Origin: Parasulfuritortus sp037439465
Lineage (GTDB): Bacteria > Pseudomonadota > Gammaproteobacteria > Burkholderiales > Thiobacillaceae
Direction of reading: 5' to 3'
Length of the DNA stretch: 64,000 nucleotides
NCBI GenBank assembly: GCA_037439465.1
Contig: JBBIVX010000001.1
Span: forward strand, 1-64,000
Part shown: piece after piece, positions 1-8,040 of the stretch
How positions within the stretch are numbered: the first letter of the stretch is position 1
How the letters are laid out: each line of letters opens with the position of its first letter
Notes under the pieces: generated by a model
Told to the model about the DNA's origin: nothing
Database searches by the model: none
The model's input: the letters and a program-made list of their open reading frames with translations, nothing else
Made by a program: the position numbers and the translations under genes

Positions 1-139
1 CCATAGCTTCTTCCAGGCCATCGAGGCGCTGAGCGCGGCCGGCGTCACCACCGGCTGCGGCGGCAGCAACTTCTGTCCGGGGCAAACGGTGAACCGCGGC
101 CAGATGGCCGCCTTCCTCGCCCGCGCGCTGGGGCTGTAG
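1..139 (+). CDS. C-terminal end of an S-layer-homology (SLH)-like protein, partial
   Basis: The frame is open from the window edge to a TAG at 137-139 and gives about 45 residues. They read as the last part of an SLH-type repeat: an AIEALSAAGVTTGC segment, a second Cys in NFCPGQ, then VNRGQMAAFLARALGL at the very C-terminus. The order (helix, Gly-Val-Thr-Thr-Gly-Cys turn, Pro, Arg-x-Gln-Met, Phe-Leu-Ala-Arg) is typical of the terminal SLH-like repeat of secreted proteins in Gram-negative bacteria, where it is often the only conserved part of a long exported protein. The rest of the protein lies outside the window, so its main function cannot be judged. The two cysteines could form a disulfide outside the cytoplasm. 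Confidence 0.7.
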   Translation, partial: HSFFQAIEALSAAGVTTGCGGSNFCPGQTVNRGQMAAFLARALGL

Positions 140-171
140 TCGAGAGGGCGGCGCGCGCCCGCCTTGACGCC

Positions 172-1086
172 TCACCCGCGCCAAAGCCGCCACGCCGCCC
201 AGCGGTCGAGGCGCCAGCCGGTCCCGTCCCGGCCGCTGCAGCGCAGGGTCAGCGCGTTCAGGCGGCCGCGTTGCAGGGCGGCGAGCAGGGGCCCGAACCA
301 GCCGGCGTCGAGACCGGCCGCCGCGCGCGCGTCGTCCGCGGCTTCCAATACCGCCAGGTTGTCGCCCGTGGCCAGGGCGCCGCTGTCGAAGCGCGCGGGC
401 AAGGGGCGGGTGTCGATGCCGGCGGCAGCGGCCAGGGCGCGGGCGGTGAGGTCGTCGGCCAGCAGGCGAATGAATTGGGTCCTGGGGCGCGGTCGCGCGC
501 CGCCGCCCCAGAACCAGACGCCGTTGATGGGGAGGGCGCCGCGCGCTTCCCTGGCGTCGTTGACGGGCTGGACATGCAGCAGCATCTGTATTTCGGTGGC
601 GAGCCTGTGCAGGACGCTGGCGTCGGCGCCTTGCACCAGGCCGGGTTCGAGCAGGCCGCCGGCGACGCGGTCGAGCGGGGGCAGCGTCACCGCCAGCGGC
701 TGCCGGGGGCGGGCGTACCAGCGCAAGGGATGCGGCGCGAGAAATTCGATTTCGCCGGCGAAATGGGCGTTGAGCGCGGCGACGAGGGCATCGGCCTCGT
801 CCTGCCCCAGGCTGAAGGCGCGGCCGTCGAACATGGTGACATGCTGCAGGCCGGCGCGAAGATGCACCGGATCGGCGCGCAGCCATTGTCCCTCGCCCGC
901 TTCCAGGCCCTCGCCGGCCAGGATGAGCGGCGCGAGCGGGGTGCCGGAGAGACCGAACAGCCCCGCCAGTATCTCGCTCTGGCTGGCCGCCGCCGCCGGC
1001 AGCGCCCGGCCGCGGGCGAGCAGGGCGGCCAGCCGCGGCGGGTGCGGGCGGGCGCTGCCGGGAAGGAGTAGATAAAGTCGTTTCAT
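172..1086 (-). CDS. Conserved beta-proteobacterial protein related to phosphoglycerate-mutase-like / RpfE-type proteins
   Basis: 304 residues, ATG start, TGA stop. I recognise the layout: LLPGSARPHPPRLAALLARG at the N-terminus, WLRADPVHLRAGLQH in the middle, then HFAGEIEFLAPHPLRWY, QMLLHVQPVNDAREARG and INGVWFWGGG. Such proteins are annotated either as 2,3-bisphosphoglycerate-independent phosphoglycerate mutase-like or as RpfE-type regulatory protein, and in many Betaproteobacteria they sit next to recJ. Here recJ is about 60 kb away. I see no convincing metal-binding phosphomutase motif, so no reaction is assigned. It diverges from yjbQ across a 65-bp gap, and a TACAAT box lies 6 nt upstream of its ATG. 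Confidence 0.6.
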   Translation of the reverse strand: MKRLYLLLPGSARPHPPRLAALLARGRALPAAAASQSEILAGLFGLSGTPLAPLILAGEGLEAGEGQWLRADPVHLRAGLQHVTMFDGRAFSLGQDEADALVAALNAHFAGEIEFLAPHPLRWYARPRQPLAVTLPPLDRVAGGLLEPGLVQGADASVLHRLATEIQMLLHVQPVNDAREARGALPINGVWFWGGGARPRPRTQFIRLLADDLTARALAAAAGIDTRPLPARFDSGALATGDNLAVLEAADDARAAAGLDAGWFGPLLAALQRGRLNALTLRCSGRDGTGWRLDRWAAWRLWRG

Positions 1087-1092
1087 GGCGCG

Positions 1093-1145
1093 ATTGTAGG
1101 CGCTGGCGGGGCCCGCATGACGAAACCCGCGGCGGCCCCTACAAT
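1093..1145. promoter_or_regulatory. Divergent promoter region with two TACAAT boxes, each 6 nt from an ATG
   Basis: On the plus strand ATGACG (1117-1122), 17 nt, then TACAAT (1140-1145) looks like a sigma-70 promoter, with the yjbQ ATG at 1152 only 6 nt after the -10 box. On the minus strand TACAAT (complement of 1093-1098) is again 6 nt from the ATG of the gene at 1086, but has no good -35. A start site about 7 nt after each -10 would make both mRNAs leaderless, and neither gene has a Shine-Dalgarno sequence. This is pattern evidence only. Confidence 0.4.
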
Positions 1146-1151
1146 ACCCCC

Positions 1152-1571
1152 ATGCGCCAGGTCCATACCCGATTCGATGTCGCCAGCCGCGGCAAGGGGC
1201 TGTATGAATTCACCGCCGAGGTCGGCCGCTGGCTGGCCGGCAGCGGCATTCGCGCTGGCCTGTTGACCCTGTTCGTGCGCCACACCTCGGCCAGCCTGGT
1301 CATACAGGAGAATGCCGATCCGGATGTGCAGCGCGACCTGGAGGCCTTCCTCACCCGCCTGGTGCCGGAGGACGATGGGCTCTATCGCCATAACCAGGAG
1401 GGTCCCGACGACATGCCGGCGCATGTGCGCGCCGCCCTGACCCAGACCCAGTTGTCGATCCCCGTCATCGACGGGGCGATGGTGTTGGGAACCTGGCAGG
1501 GTCTGTATCTGTTCGAGCACCGGCGCGGGGCGCGGGCGCGCCAGGTGCTCGCGCACCTGATCGGCGATTGA
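1152..1571 (+). CDS. yjbQ: YjbQ/UPF0047 family protein
   Basis: 139 residues, the full length of the UPF0047 family. Family marks seen: FVRHTSASLVIQENADPDV in the first half (HTSAS with the ENADP loop), then Asp-Asp-Met-Pro-Ala-His-Val, SIPVIDGAMVLGTWQGLYLFEHR and a C-terminal Arg-rich strand. Family members are small trimeric proteins with a clustered His/Asp/Cys site, and some show weak thiamine-phosphate synthase activity. The physiological role is unsettled, so I give only the family. The start is the first in-frame ATG behind the TACAAT box, without a Shine-Dalgarno sequence. Confidence 0.85.
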   Translation: MRQVHTRFDVASRGKGLYEFTAEVGRWLAGSGIRAGLLTLFVRHTSASLVIQENADPDVQRDLEAFLTRLVPEDDGLYRHNQEGPDDMPAHVRAALTQTQLSIPVIDGAMVLGTWQGLYLFEHRRGARARQVLAHLIGD

Positions 1572-1629
1572 CTCCGGCCGGCGTGTCCGGCGTTTGTCGC
1601 CATCCGCCGCCTATGGCAGACTGCCGCCG

Positions 1630-2874
1630 ATGCGCCCCTACGAACTCTGGATCGGCCTGCGCTATACCCGCGCCAAGCGCCGCAATCACTTCATTTCCTT
1701 CATCTCCAGCGTTTCCATGGCCGGCATCGCCCTGGGGGTGATGGCGCTCATCGTCGTGCTGTCGGTGATGAATGGCTTCCAGGAAGAGTTGCGCGCCCGC
1801 ATACTCGGCGTCGCGGCCCACATCGAGGCCACCGGCCCCGGCGAGCGCCTGACCGACTGGCCGGCGCTGGCGGCGCAGACCGCCAGGCACCCGCTGGTGC
1901 GCGCCCAGGCGCCCTATGTTTCCGGCCAGGCCCTGCTGACGGCGGGGCAGGCCACCAAGGGCACGCTGATCCGCGGCATCCTGCCGGAGCGGGAAAACCA
2001 GGTGACCGACGTGGCCGTCCACATGCAGTCGGGCCGGCTGGAGGACCTGCGCGCCGGTGAGTTCGGCATCGTCCTGGGGGCCGAGCTGGCGCGCGCCCTG
2101 GGCGTGATGCGCGGTGACCGGCTGACGGTGATCGTCCCCCAGGGCACGGTGACGCCGGCCGGGCTGCTGCCGCGGATGAAGGCGTTCACCGTGGTCGGTA
2201 TCTTTTCCGTGGGGATGTACGAATACGATGCCGGCATGGCCATGCTGCATCTGGACGATGCCCGCAAGCTCTACCGGCTGGGCGAGGCGGTGTCCGGTCT
2301 GCGCCTCAAGCTGACCGACATGGAGCGGGCGCCGTGGGTCACGCGGGAATTGGCGAAGACGCTGGTGGGCGACTATTACCTGGCCGACTGGACCATGAGC
2401 CACGCCAATTTCTTCCGGGCGGTGCAGATCGAAAAGCGGATGATGTTCGTCATACTGCTGCTCATCGTCGCGGTGGCCGCCTTCAACATCGTCTCCACCC
2501 TCATCATGGCGGTCACCGACAAAGAGCCGGACATCGCCATATTGCGCACCCTGGGGGCCAGCCCCGCCAGCATCATGAAGGTGTTCATGGTGCAGGGCTG
2601 CCTGATTGGCGTCATCGGCACCGGTCTCGGCGTGCTGTCCGGGGTGCTGCTGGCGCTCAACGTGGAAACGGTGGTGCCGCTGATCGAACGCGCCGTCGGC
2701 ATCGACCTGTTCCCGGCCGATGTCTATTACATCTCCGAGCTGCCCTCCAAACTGGTCTGGACGGATGTCGCCTGGATCGGCGGCGTGGCCCTGGTCCTGG
2801 CCTTTCTGGCCACGCTCTATCCCAGTTGGCGCGCGGCGCGGGTGCAGCCGGCGGAGGCGCTGCGCTATGAGTGA
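1630..2874 (+). CDS. lolC: Lipoprotein-releasing ABC transporter permease LolC/LolE
   Basis: 414 residues from the ATG at 1630. An upstream in-frame TTG at 1594 would add 12 poorly conserved residues, whereas MRPYELWIGLRYTRAKRRN is the usual LolC/E start. The family layout is visible: an N-terminal membrane helix (MAGIALGVMALIVVLSVMNGF), a large periplasmic domain, then three C-terminal helices of the FtsX/MacB fold, with the coupling segment DIAILRTLGASPASI between the second and third. With LolD it extracts outer-membrane lipoproteins from the inner membrane for LolA. Its last 8 nt overlap lolD. Only one LolC/E gene is present, as in species with a LolF-type homodimer. Confidence 0.93.
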   Translation: MRPYELWIGLRYTRAKRRNHFISFISSVSMAGIALGVMALIVVLSVMNGFQEELRARILGVAAHIEATGPGERLTDWPALAAQTARHPLVRAQAPYVSGQALLTAGQATKGTLIRGILPERENQVTDVAVHMQSGRLEDLRAGEFGIVLGAELARALGVMRGDRLTVIVPQGTVTPAGLLPRMKAFTVVGIFSVGMYEYDAGMAMLHLDDARKLYRLGEAVSGLRLKLTDMERAPWVTRELAKTLVGDYYLADWTMSHANFFRAVQIEKRMMFVILLLIVAVAAFNIVSTLIMAVTDKEPDIAILRTLGASPASIMKVFMVQGCLIGVIGTGLGVLSGVLLALNVETVVPLIERAVGIDLFPADVYYISELPSKLVWTDVAWIGGVALVLAFLATLYPSWRAARVQPAEALRYE

Positions 2875-3568
2875 AGGGACGGGCGTGAGCGGCGCGGCGG
2901 TCCTGACCTGCGCCGGGCTGAAGAAGAGTTACTGGCAGGGCAGGATCGAGGTGCCGGTGCTGGCTGGCGTGGACCTTCGCATCGCCGCCGGCGAGCGGGT
3001 GGGGATCGTCGGCGCCTCGGGCTCGGGCAAGAGCACCCTGCTGCACCTGCTGGGGGGGCTGGACCGCCCCGACGCCGGCACGGTCGTGGTGCTCGGCCGC
3101 GAGTTGTGGGGGCTGGATGAGCGCGCGCGCGGGCAACTGCGTAACCGCTCGCTCGGTTTCGTTTACCAGTTTCACCATCTGCTGCCGGAATTCACCGCCC
3201 TGGAAAACGTCGCCATGCCGTTGTTGATACGGCGTCTGGACAAGGCCGCGGCCCTGGAGGCGGCGCGCCCCTGGCTGGAGGAGGTGGGCCTCGGTCACCG
3301 GCTGCGGCATCGGCCCGGCGAGCTGTCCGGCGGCGAGCGTCAACGGGCCGCCATCGCCCGCGCCCTGGTCACCCGTCCGGCCTGCGTGCTGATGGATGAG
3401 CCCACCGGCAACCTGGACCGGCACACCGCCGGCCTGATCCAGGAGATGCTGATCGGGCTGAACGAAAAACATGGCGTCAGCTTCCTGGTGGCCAGCCATG
3501 ACGCACACCTGGCGGCGCGTATGCAGAGGGTCATGGAACTGCGGGACGGGCTCCTGACGCTGGCCTAG
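2867..3568 (+). CDS. lolD: Lipoprotein-releasing system ATP-binding protein LolD
   Basis: 233 residues from the ATG at 2867, inside the last codons of lolC (8-nt overlap). It is a complete ABC ATPase: Walker A GASGSGKST, the LolD/MacB-type stretch YQFHHLLPEFTALENV around the Q-loop, signature LSGGERQRAAIARAL, Walker B VLMDEPTGNLD and switch His in LVASHD. It powers lipoprotein release by LolC. The gene converges on the DUF2062 gene, and the two stop codons share the palindrome CTAG at 3565-3568. A close paralogue with nearly the same Q-loop region lies at 18090-18800. Confidence 0.95.
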   Translation: MSEGTGVSGAAVLTCAGLKKSYWQGRIEVPVLAGVDLRIAAGERVGIVGASGSGKSTLLHLLGGLDRPDAGTVVVLGRELWGLDERARGQLRNRSLGFVYQFHHLLPEFTALENVAMPLLIRRLDKAAALEAARPWLEEVGLGHRLRHRPGELSGGERQRAAIARALVTRPACVLMDEPTGNLDRHTAGLIQEMLIGLNEKHGVSFLVASHDAHLAARMQRVMELRDGLLTLA

Positions 3569-4113
3569 TCCTTGGGTTTGCGCCGCGCGCGCCGGCGCAG
3601 GTAGGCCAGCAGGTACAGGCGCCAGCCGAGCTGCACCACGACGTAGCCAAGCAGGGCGAGCAGCAGGCCCAGGGCCAGGCTGCCGATCACATAGCTGACG
3701 CCCAGGTTCTCGAACCAGTGCCACAATTCCGGCAGGTAGCGCTGCCAACCGCCGCTCCAGTCGAATTCGGGCGGCACGGCGTCGAGGAGCGGCTCGCCGG
3801 TGAACACGGTGCCCAGGGCATAGGCGGCGAGTAGGAGCGGCCCCCAGGTGAAGGGGTTGGTATAGAGGGTGGTGAACATGGCCACCGGCAGGTTGACGCG
3901 GAATGCCATGGCCAGGATGGCGGCGGCGAGCATCTGCACCGGCCCCGGTATCAACCCCGCGAACAGACCGAGGGCGACGCCGCCAGCCACCGAATGGCGA
4001 TTGAGGTGCCACAGGTTGGGATGCCGCAGCAGCGGCCGGAACCACTTCAGGTAAGGGTTTTCCAGCAGACGGGCGCGGTCCGGCAGATATTTGCGGAAAT
4101 GTTTACGCGGCAT
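3565..4113 (-). CDS. DUF2062 family inner-membrane protein
   Basis: 182 residues, starting MPRKHFRKYLPD. DUF2062 features are present: a basic N-terminus, a segment with HLNRHSVAGGVALGLFAGLIPG, a second hydrophobic stretch around LAMAFRVNLPVA, the TNPFTWGPLL motif, and a last long hydrophobic segment before an Arg/Lys-rich tail. Proteins of this family usually have about three membrane spans and unknown function. The position between lolD and comEC is common in Betaproteobacteria. It is transcribed against both neighbours: convergent with lolD (stops overlap) and divergent from comEC. Confidence 0.85.
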   Translation of the reverse strand: MPRKHFRKYLPDRARLLENPYLKWFRPLLRHPNLWHLNRHSVAGGVALGLFAGLIPGPVQMLAAAILAMAFRVNLPVAMFTTLYTNPFTWGPLLLAAYALGTVFTGEPLLDAVPPEFDWSGGWQRYLPELWHWFENLGVSYVIGSLALGLLLALLGYVVVQLGWRLYLLAYLRRRARRKPKD

Positions 4114-4182
4114 GAATGGGGGGCGGAAAACGGACGGGGGAGGGCTGCATTTTAATCGGGATGGCGCCATCGGGAGCAGGCC

Positions 4183-6495
4183 GTGCCGCTGCGCCTGCTG
4201 ATCCTGGCCTTTGCCTTGGGCGCGGCCTGGCTGCAAAGCCGGCCGGTGCTGCCGGACCTGCGCTGGGCCTGGCTCTTGCCGCCGCTCTTGTTGCTGCCCG
4301 GTTGGTTCCCCCGGCAGGGCATGGGACGTCTGCTGCGGGGGGCGTTGCTGTTGGCGGCCGTCTGTGCCGGCGGTTTCCTCTATGCCGCCTGGCGGGCGGA
4401 GCTGCGCTTGGCCGAGGCCCTGCCGGCCGCCTGGGAAGGGCGCGATATCCAGCTCTTGGGCCGGGTCGCCGGGCTGCCCGAGAGCACGCCCCGCGGCTGG
4501 CGCCTGAACCTCGTTGTGGAAGGTATCGAGACGCCCGGTGCAACCGTGCCGGGATATGTCCAGATTACTATTCTTCGCCTCGGCGCCGGGCGGGAGGCGG
4601 CGCCCCGCGCCGGCGATTGCCTGACGCTGACGGCGCGCCTGAGCCGGCCGCACGGCAGCATCAATCCGCGCGGCTTCGATTACGAGGGCTGGTTGCTGGA
4701 GCGCGGCATCCGCGCCCAGGGCTATGCCTTGGGCGTAGCGCGGCCGGCCAACGCTTGCGCCGCCGGCCTGGCTCGCCATATCGACCGTTGGCGCGAGACG
4801 ATGCGCGCGCGGATCGGCGCGGCTTTGCCCGGCCAACCCTATGCCGGCATCGTCACGGCCCTGGCGGTGGGCGATCAGAATGCCATCCCCGATGCCCAGT
4901 GGACGCTCTTTCGCCGTACCGGCGTGACACATCTGATGAGCATCTCCGGCATGCATGTCACCTTGTTGGCTGGTCTGGTTTTCGCCCTGGTCAACGGCGG
5001 CTGGCGGCGGCTGCCCCGGCTGGCGCTGCGTCTGCCGGCACGCAAGGCGGCGACCCTGATGGGATTGGCGACGACCCTGCTGTACGTCGCACTGGCCGGT
5101 TTTGGTCTGCCGGCGCTGCGCACCCTGTACATGGTCGCTACGGTGGCGGTTGTCCTCTGGCTCGACCGTCTTACCTCGCCCAGCCGGGTGTTGGCGGCGG
5201 CGCTGGGGGTGGTGGTGGTCGGCGATCCCTGGGCCGTGCTGTCGCCAGGATTCTGGTTGTCCTTTGGCGCCGTGGCGGTGCTGCTCTACGCCGGCGCCGG
5301 ACGCCTGGCGCCGGCGCCGCTCTGGCTCGCCTGGCTGCGGGCGCAATGGGCGGTGACTTTGGCCCTGTACCCGATACTGTGGCTGATCTTTCACGAAATT
5401 TCACTGGTGTCGCCGCTGGCCAATGCCTTCGCCATCCCGCTCATCGGACTGCTGGCGGTGCCGCTGACGCTGGCGGCGGCCCTGTTGCCAGTGCCGGCGC
5501 TGGCCCAGGCCGCGCATGCCGTCGTCGCCCTCACCATGAGCGGGCTGGACGCGCTCTCGGCCCTGCCCCAGCCGGTCTGGCATGGCGCCGCGCCGGACCT
5601 GCCGGCGCTGTTGCTGGCGGCATTGGGCGTCGCCGTACTGTTGCTGCCGCGCGGTATTCCGGCACGCTGGCTGGGGGTGGCGTTGTTTCTGCCCATGCTT
5701 TTTCCCAGGCTGGAATACCCTGCCGCCGGGGAGTTCGGGTTGCAGGTGCTCGACGTCGGCCAGGGGCTGGCGGTGGTGGTGCGCACGCAAAACCATACCC
5801 TGCTCTATGACACCGGCCCGGCCTATGCATCGGGAGAGGAGGCCGGCACACGGGTGGTGGCCCCTTATCTGTTCGCACACGGCATCGGCCGCCTGGATGG
5901 CCTGGTGGTGTCGCATCCGGACAGCGACCACAGCGGCGGTCTGCAGGCGCTCCTCGCCAGCCATCGTCCGCGCTGGCGCCTGGCCTCCATGCCCATGGCC
6001 GGCGCTGGCCGTTGTAGCGCCGGTCAGAACTGGCGCTGGGATGAGGTGGAGTTCCGGATCGTGCATCCGCCGGCACGCTTCTATAGCGCTGGCCTTTTCC
6101 CGGAAAACGATCTGAGTTGCGTGCTCAAGATCGTCGGCGCGCACGGCTCGGCGCTGCTCACCGGCGATATCGAACGCTTGGCAGAACTGAGTCTGCTGCA
6201 GGAGCCGGGCAGCGATGTGCGCGCCGACATATTGGTGGTGCCACACCATGGCAGCGGCGGTTCTTCCATGGCGCCCTTCGTGGCGGCGGTGCGGCCGGCG
6301 CTGGCGGTGTTTTCGGTCGGCCACCGCAACCGCTTCGGCCATCCTGCCCCGGAGGTGCTCGCGCGCTATCGGGCCGGCGGCGCGGCCATCCGGCGCACCG
6401 ACAGGGAGGGTGCGCTGGCGATCCGTGTCGGCGCCGGCGGCCTGAGTATCGACCCCGCCGGCGTGGCCTATCGTCGTTACTGGCAGGGGCGGTGA
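4183..6495 (+). CDS. comEC: DNA internalization / competence protein ComEC (Rec2)
   Basis: 770 residues from a GTG at 4183; no in-frame ATG lies nearby upstream. Domains in order: N-terminal hydrophobic helices and a DUF4131-like region, the Competence domain (GVTHLMSISGMHVTLLAGL followed by many helices), and a C-terminal metallo-beta-lactamase-like domain starting LQVLDVGQGLAVVV with HPDSDHSGG, LLTGDIE and VPHHGS. ComEC is the inner-membrane channel that imports single-stranded DNA during natural transformation; the C-terminal domain is thought to degrade the non-transported strand. The domain set is intact. The other competence genes are not in the window. Confidence 0.95.
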   Translation: MPLRLLILAFALGAAWLQSRPVLPDLRWAWLLPPLLLLPGWFPRQGMGRLLRGALLLAAVCAGGFLYAAWRAELRLAEALPAAWEGRDIQLLGRVAGLPESTPRGWRLNLVVEGIETPGATVPGYVQITILRLGAGREAAPRAGDCLTLTARLSRPHGSINPRGFDYEGWLLERGIRAQGYALGVARPANACAAGLARHIDRWRETMRARIGAALPGQPYAGIVTALAVGDQNAIPDAQWTLFRRTGVTHLMSISGMHVTLLAGLVFALVNGGWRRLPRLALRLPARKAATLMGLATTLLYVALAGFGLPALRTLYMVATVAVVLWLDRLTSPSRVLAAALGVVVVGDPWAVLSPGFWLSFGAVAVLLYAGAGRLAPAPLWLAWLRAQWAVTLALYPILWLIFHEISLVSPLANAFAIPLIGLLAVPLTLAAALLPVPALAQAAHAVVALTMSGLDALSALPQPVWHGAAPDLPALLLAALGVAVLLLPRGIPARWLGVALFLPMLFPRLEYPAAGEFGLQVLDVGQGLAVVVRTQNHTLLYDTGPAYASGEEAGTRVVAPYLFAHGIGRLDGLVVSHPDSDHSGGLQALLASHRPRWRLASMPMAGAGRCSAGQNWRWDEVEFRIVHPPARFYSAGLFPENDLSCVLKIVGAHGSALLTGDIERLAELSLLQEPGSDVRADILVVPHHGSGGSSMAPFVAAVRPALAVFSVGHRNRFGHPAPEVLARYRAGGAAIRRTDREGALAIRVGAGGLSIDPAGVAYRRYWQGR

Positions 6496-6860
6496 ACACG
6501 GGTGTGTTCCTGGCCTTCACGGATCGAGTCGATCCACCGTCGTCAAGTGTTTGTCTTCTATTCCGCCGGGGTGCGCCGCTATCCCATTGAAGAGGCGGAA
6601 TATATTTGCAACTATATGTTTATATTTGATTAATGGAGTTGATGCCAAATTAGGCCCGACCATAGAAACTCTCGTCGGGACAGCCGCTTAGCGGCAATAT
6701 CCCCGGTTTATGCACAATGTTGTCCACAGAATTTGTGGACAAGTTTATTGCGCCATGCCGGGGGCTGACGGTGGGTTTTTTCCGCTGTCGATTGGGGGTA
6801 TAGTTGTCGCCCTTCCGGCGGCTGAATGCCGCCGTAATCGTTTTTATCGGTGAAAAAAAG
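6496..6860 (+). other. comEC-argD intergenic region with AT-rich island and several small inverted repeats
   Basis: 365 nt without a convincing gene. It contains a 15-nt palindrome at 6521-6535 (arms GGATCGA/TCGATCC), an unusually AT-rich island at about 6598-6650, a GCCGC-TTA-GCGGC hairpin at 6683-6695, the DnaA-box-like inverted repeat at 6720-6742, and a GGCGGC/GCCGCC hairpin at 6817-6833 followed after 6 nt by a short T run. The last one sits in the argD leader and could be an attenuator or terminator. TTGCAA, 17 nt and ATTAAT in the AT-rich island could form a weak promoter. No clear ArgR box was found. Confidence 0.5.
6720..6742. repeat. Inverted pair of DnaA-box-like 9-mers upstream of argD
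   Basis: TTGTCCACA at 6720-6728 and its exact reverse complement TGTGGACAA at 6734-6742 are separated by GAATT. Each arm differs from the classical DnaA box TTATCCACA at one base. The perfect symmetry and location about 120 nt before argD suggest a protein-binding site, either a dimeric repressor operator or a DnaA site. There is no dnaA, dnaN, gyrB or parAB nearby, so it is not called an origin. Confidence 0.5.
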
Positions 6861-8033
6861 ATGTCCGAACACCTCATGCAAACCTATGCCCGCCAGCCGG
6901 TTGCCTTCGTGCGCGGCGAAGGGGTCTGGCTCTATGACGAGAACGGTGACAGGTATCTCGATGCCGTTGCCGGCGTGGCGGTGAACAGCCTCGGCCACGC
7001 CCATCCCAGGCTGGCGCGCGCCCTTTGCGAGCAGGCGGCAAGGCTGATTCACACCTCCAACCTCTACCGCATTCCCAAGCAGGCGGCGCTGGCCGACCGG
7101 CTGTGCGCGCTGTCCGGGCTGGATCGTGTCTTCTTCTGTAATTCCGGCGCCGAGGCCAACGAGGCCGCGATCAAGCTGGCCCGTCTGCACGGTCACAACC
7201 GGGGTATCGACAATCCGGCCATCGTGGTCATGGAAAAGAGTTTTCATGGCCGTACCCTGGCGACCCTGTCGGCCACCGGCAACCGCAAGGTGCAGGCCGG
7301 TTTTGAGCCGCTGGTCGGCGGTTTCGTGCGGGTGCCGTTCGGCGACGCCGCGGCGGTGGCCAAACTGGCGGCGCACCATAACAACATCGTCGCGGTGTTG
7401 GTGGAACCGATACAGGGCGAGGGCGGCGTGCAGATTCCGGAGGCCGGTTACCTGACCGAGCTGCGCGCCATTTGCGACAGCAATGAATGGCTCTTGATGC
7501 TGGACGAGGTGCAGACCGGCATCGGCCGCACCGGCAAGTGGTTTGCCTTCCAGCACACCGCCATCGAGCCGGACGTGATGACCCTGGCCAAGGGGCTGGG
7601 CGGCGGCGTGCCAATTGGCGCCTGCCTGGCCGCCGGTGCGGCGGCCGAGGTGTTCACCACCGGCAAGCACGGTTCCACCTTCGGCGGCAATCCCTTTGCC
7701 TGCACCGCGGCCCTGGCCGTGCTCGATGTGCTGGCCGAGGACGGACTGGTCGATCAGGCCGCGGCGGTCGGCGACTTCCTGCGCGCCACCCTGCAGCGGG
7801 AACTGGGCGGTAACCCCGGCGTGCGCGCCATCCGCGCTCAGGGTTTGATGCTCGGCATCGAGCTCGATCGTCCCTGTGGCGATCTGGTGGCGCAGGCACT
7901 GGCGCAGAAGTTACTCATCAACGTCACCTCGGACAGCGTGGTCCGCCTGCTGCCGCCCCTGGTGCTGACCCAGGATGAAGCCGCGGCGCTGAGCGCCAAG
8001 CTGGTGGCGCTGATCCGGGCCTATCTCGGCTGA
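6861..8033 (+). CDS. argD: Acetylornithine aminotransferase
   Basis: 390 residues from the ATG at 6861, which follows TCGGTGAAAAAAAG. A TTG-started extension from 6804 adds residues unlike the family. It is a class-III PLP aminotransferase: LYDENGDRYLDAVAGVAV, LGHAHP, FFCNSGAEANEAAIKLAR, SFHGRTLATLSATG, EPIQGEGGV, LMLDEVQTGIGRTGK and the PLP lysine in MTLAKGLGGGVPIGA, then GSTFGGNPFACTAAL. It makes N-acetylornithine from N-acetylglutamate semialdehyde, and often acts on succinyldiaminopimelate as well. It heads argD-argF-argG, with 7 nt between argD and argF. Confidence 0.95.
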   Translation: MSEHLMQTYARQPVAFVRGEGVWLYDENGDRYLDAVAGVAVNSLGHAHPRLARALCEQAARLIHTSNLYRIPKQAALADRLCALSGLDRVFFCNSGAEANEAAIKLARLHGHNRGIDNPAIVVMEKSFHGRTLATLSATGNRKVQAGFEPLVGGFVRVPFGDAAAVAKLAAHHNNIVAVLVEPIQGEGGVQIPEAGYLTELRAICDSNEWLLMLDEVQTGIGRTGKWFAFQHTAIEPDVMTLAKGLGGGVPIGACLAAGAAAEVFTTGKHGSTFGGNPFACTAALAVLDVLAEDGLVDQAAAVGDFLRATLQRELGGNPGVRAIRAQGLMLGIELDRPCGDLVAQALAQKLLINVTSDSVVRLLPPLVLTQDEAAALSAKLVALIRAYLG

Positions 8034-8040
8034 GGTCGTC

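Noticed and set aside
1594..1629. Upstream TTG start of lolC
   Set aside because: It adds 12 residues not found in LolC; the ATG at 1630 gives the conserved N-terminus.
6595..6850. Possible replication origin upstream of argD (AT-rich island plus DnaA-like boxes)
   Set aside because: Only two near-boxes, no dnaA/dnaN/gyrB/parAB nearby, and no cluster of further boxes. Kept as a binding-site finding only.
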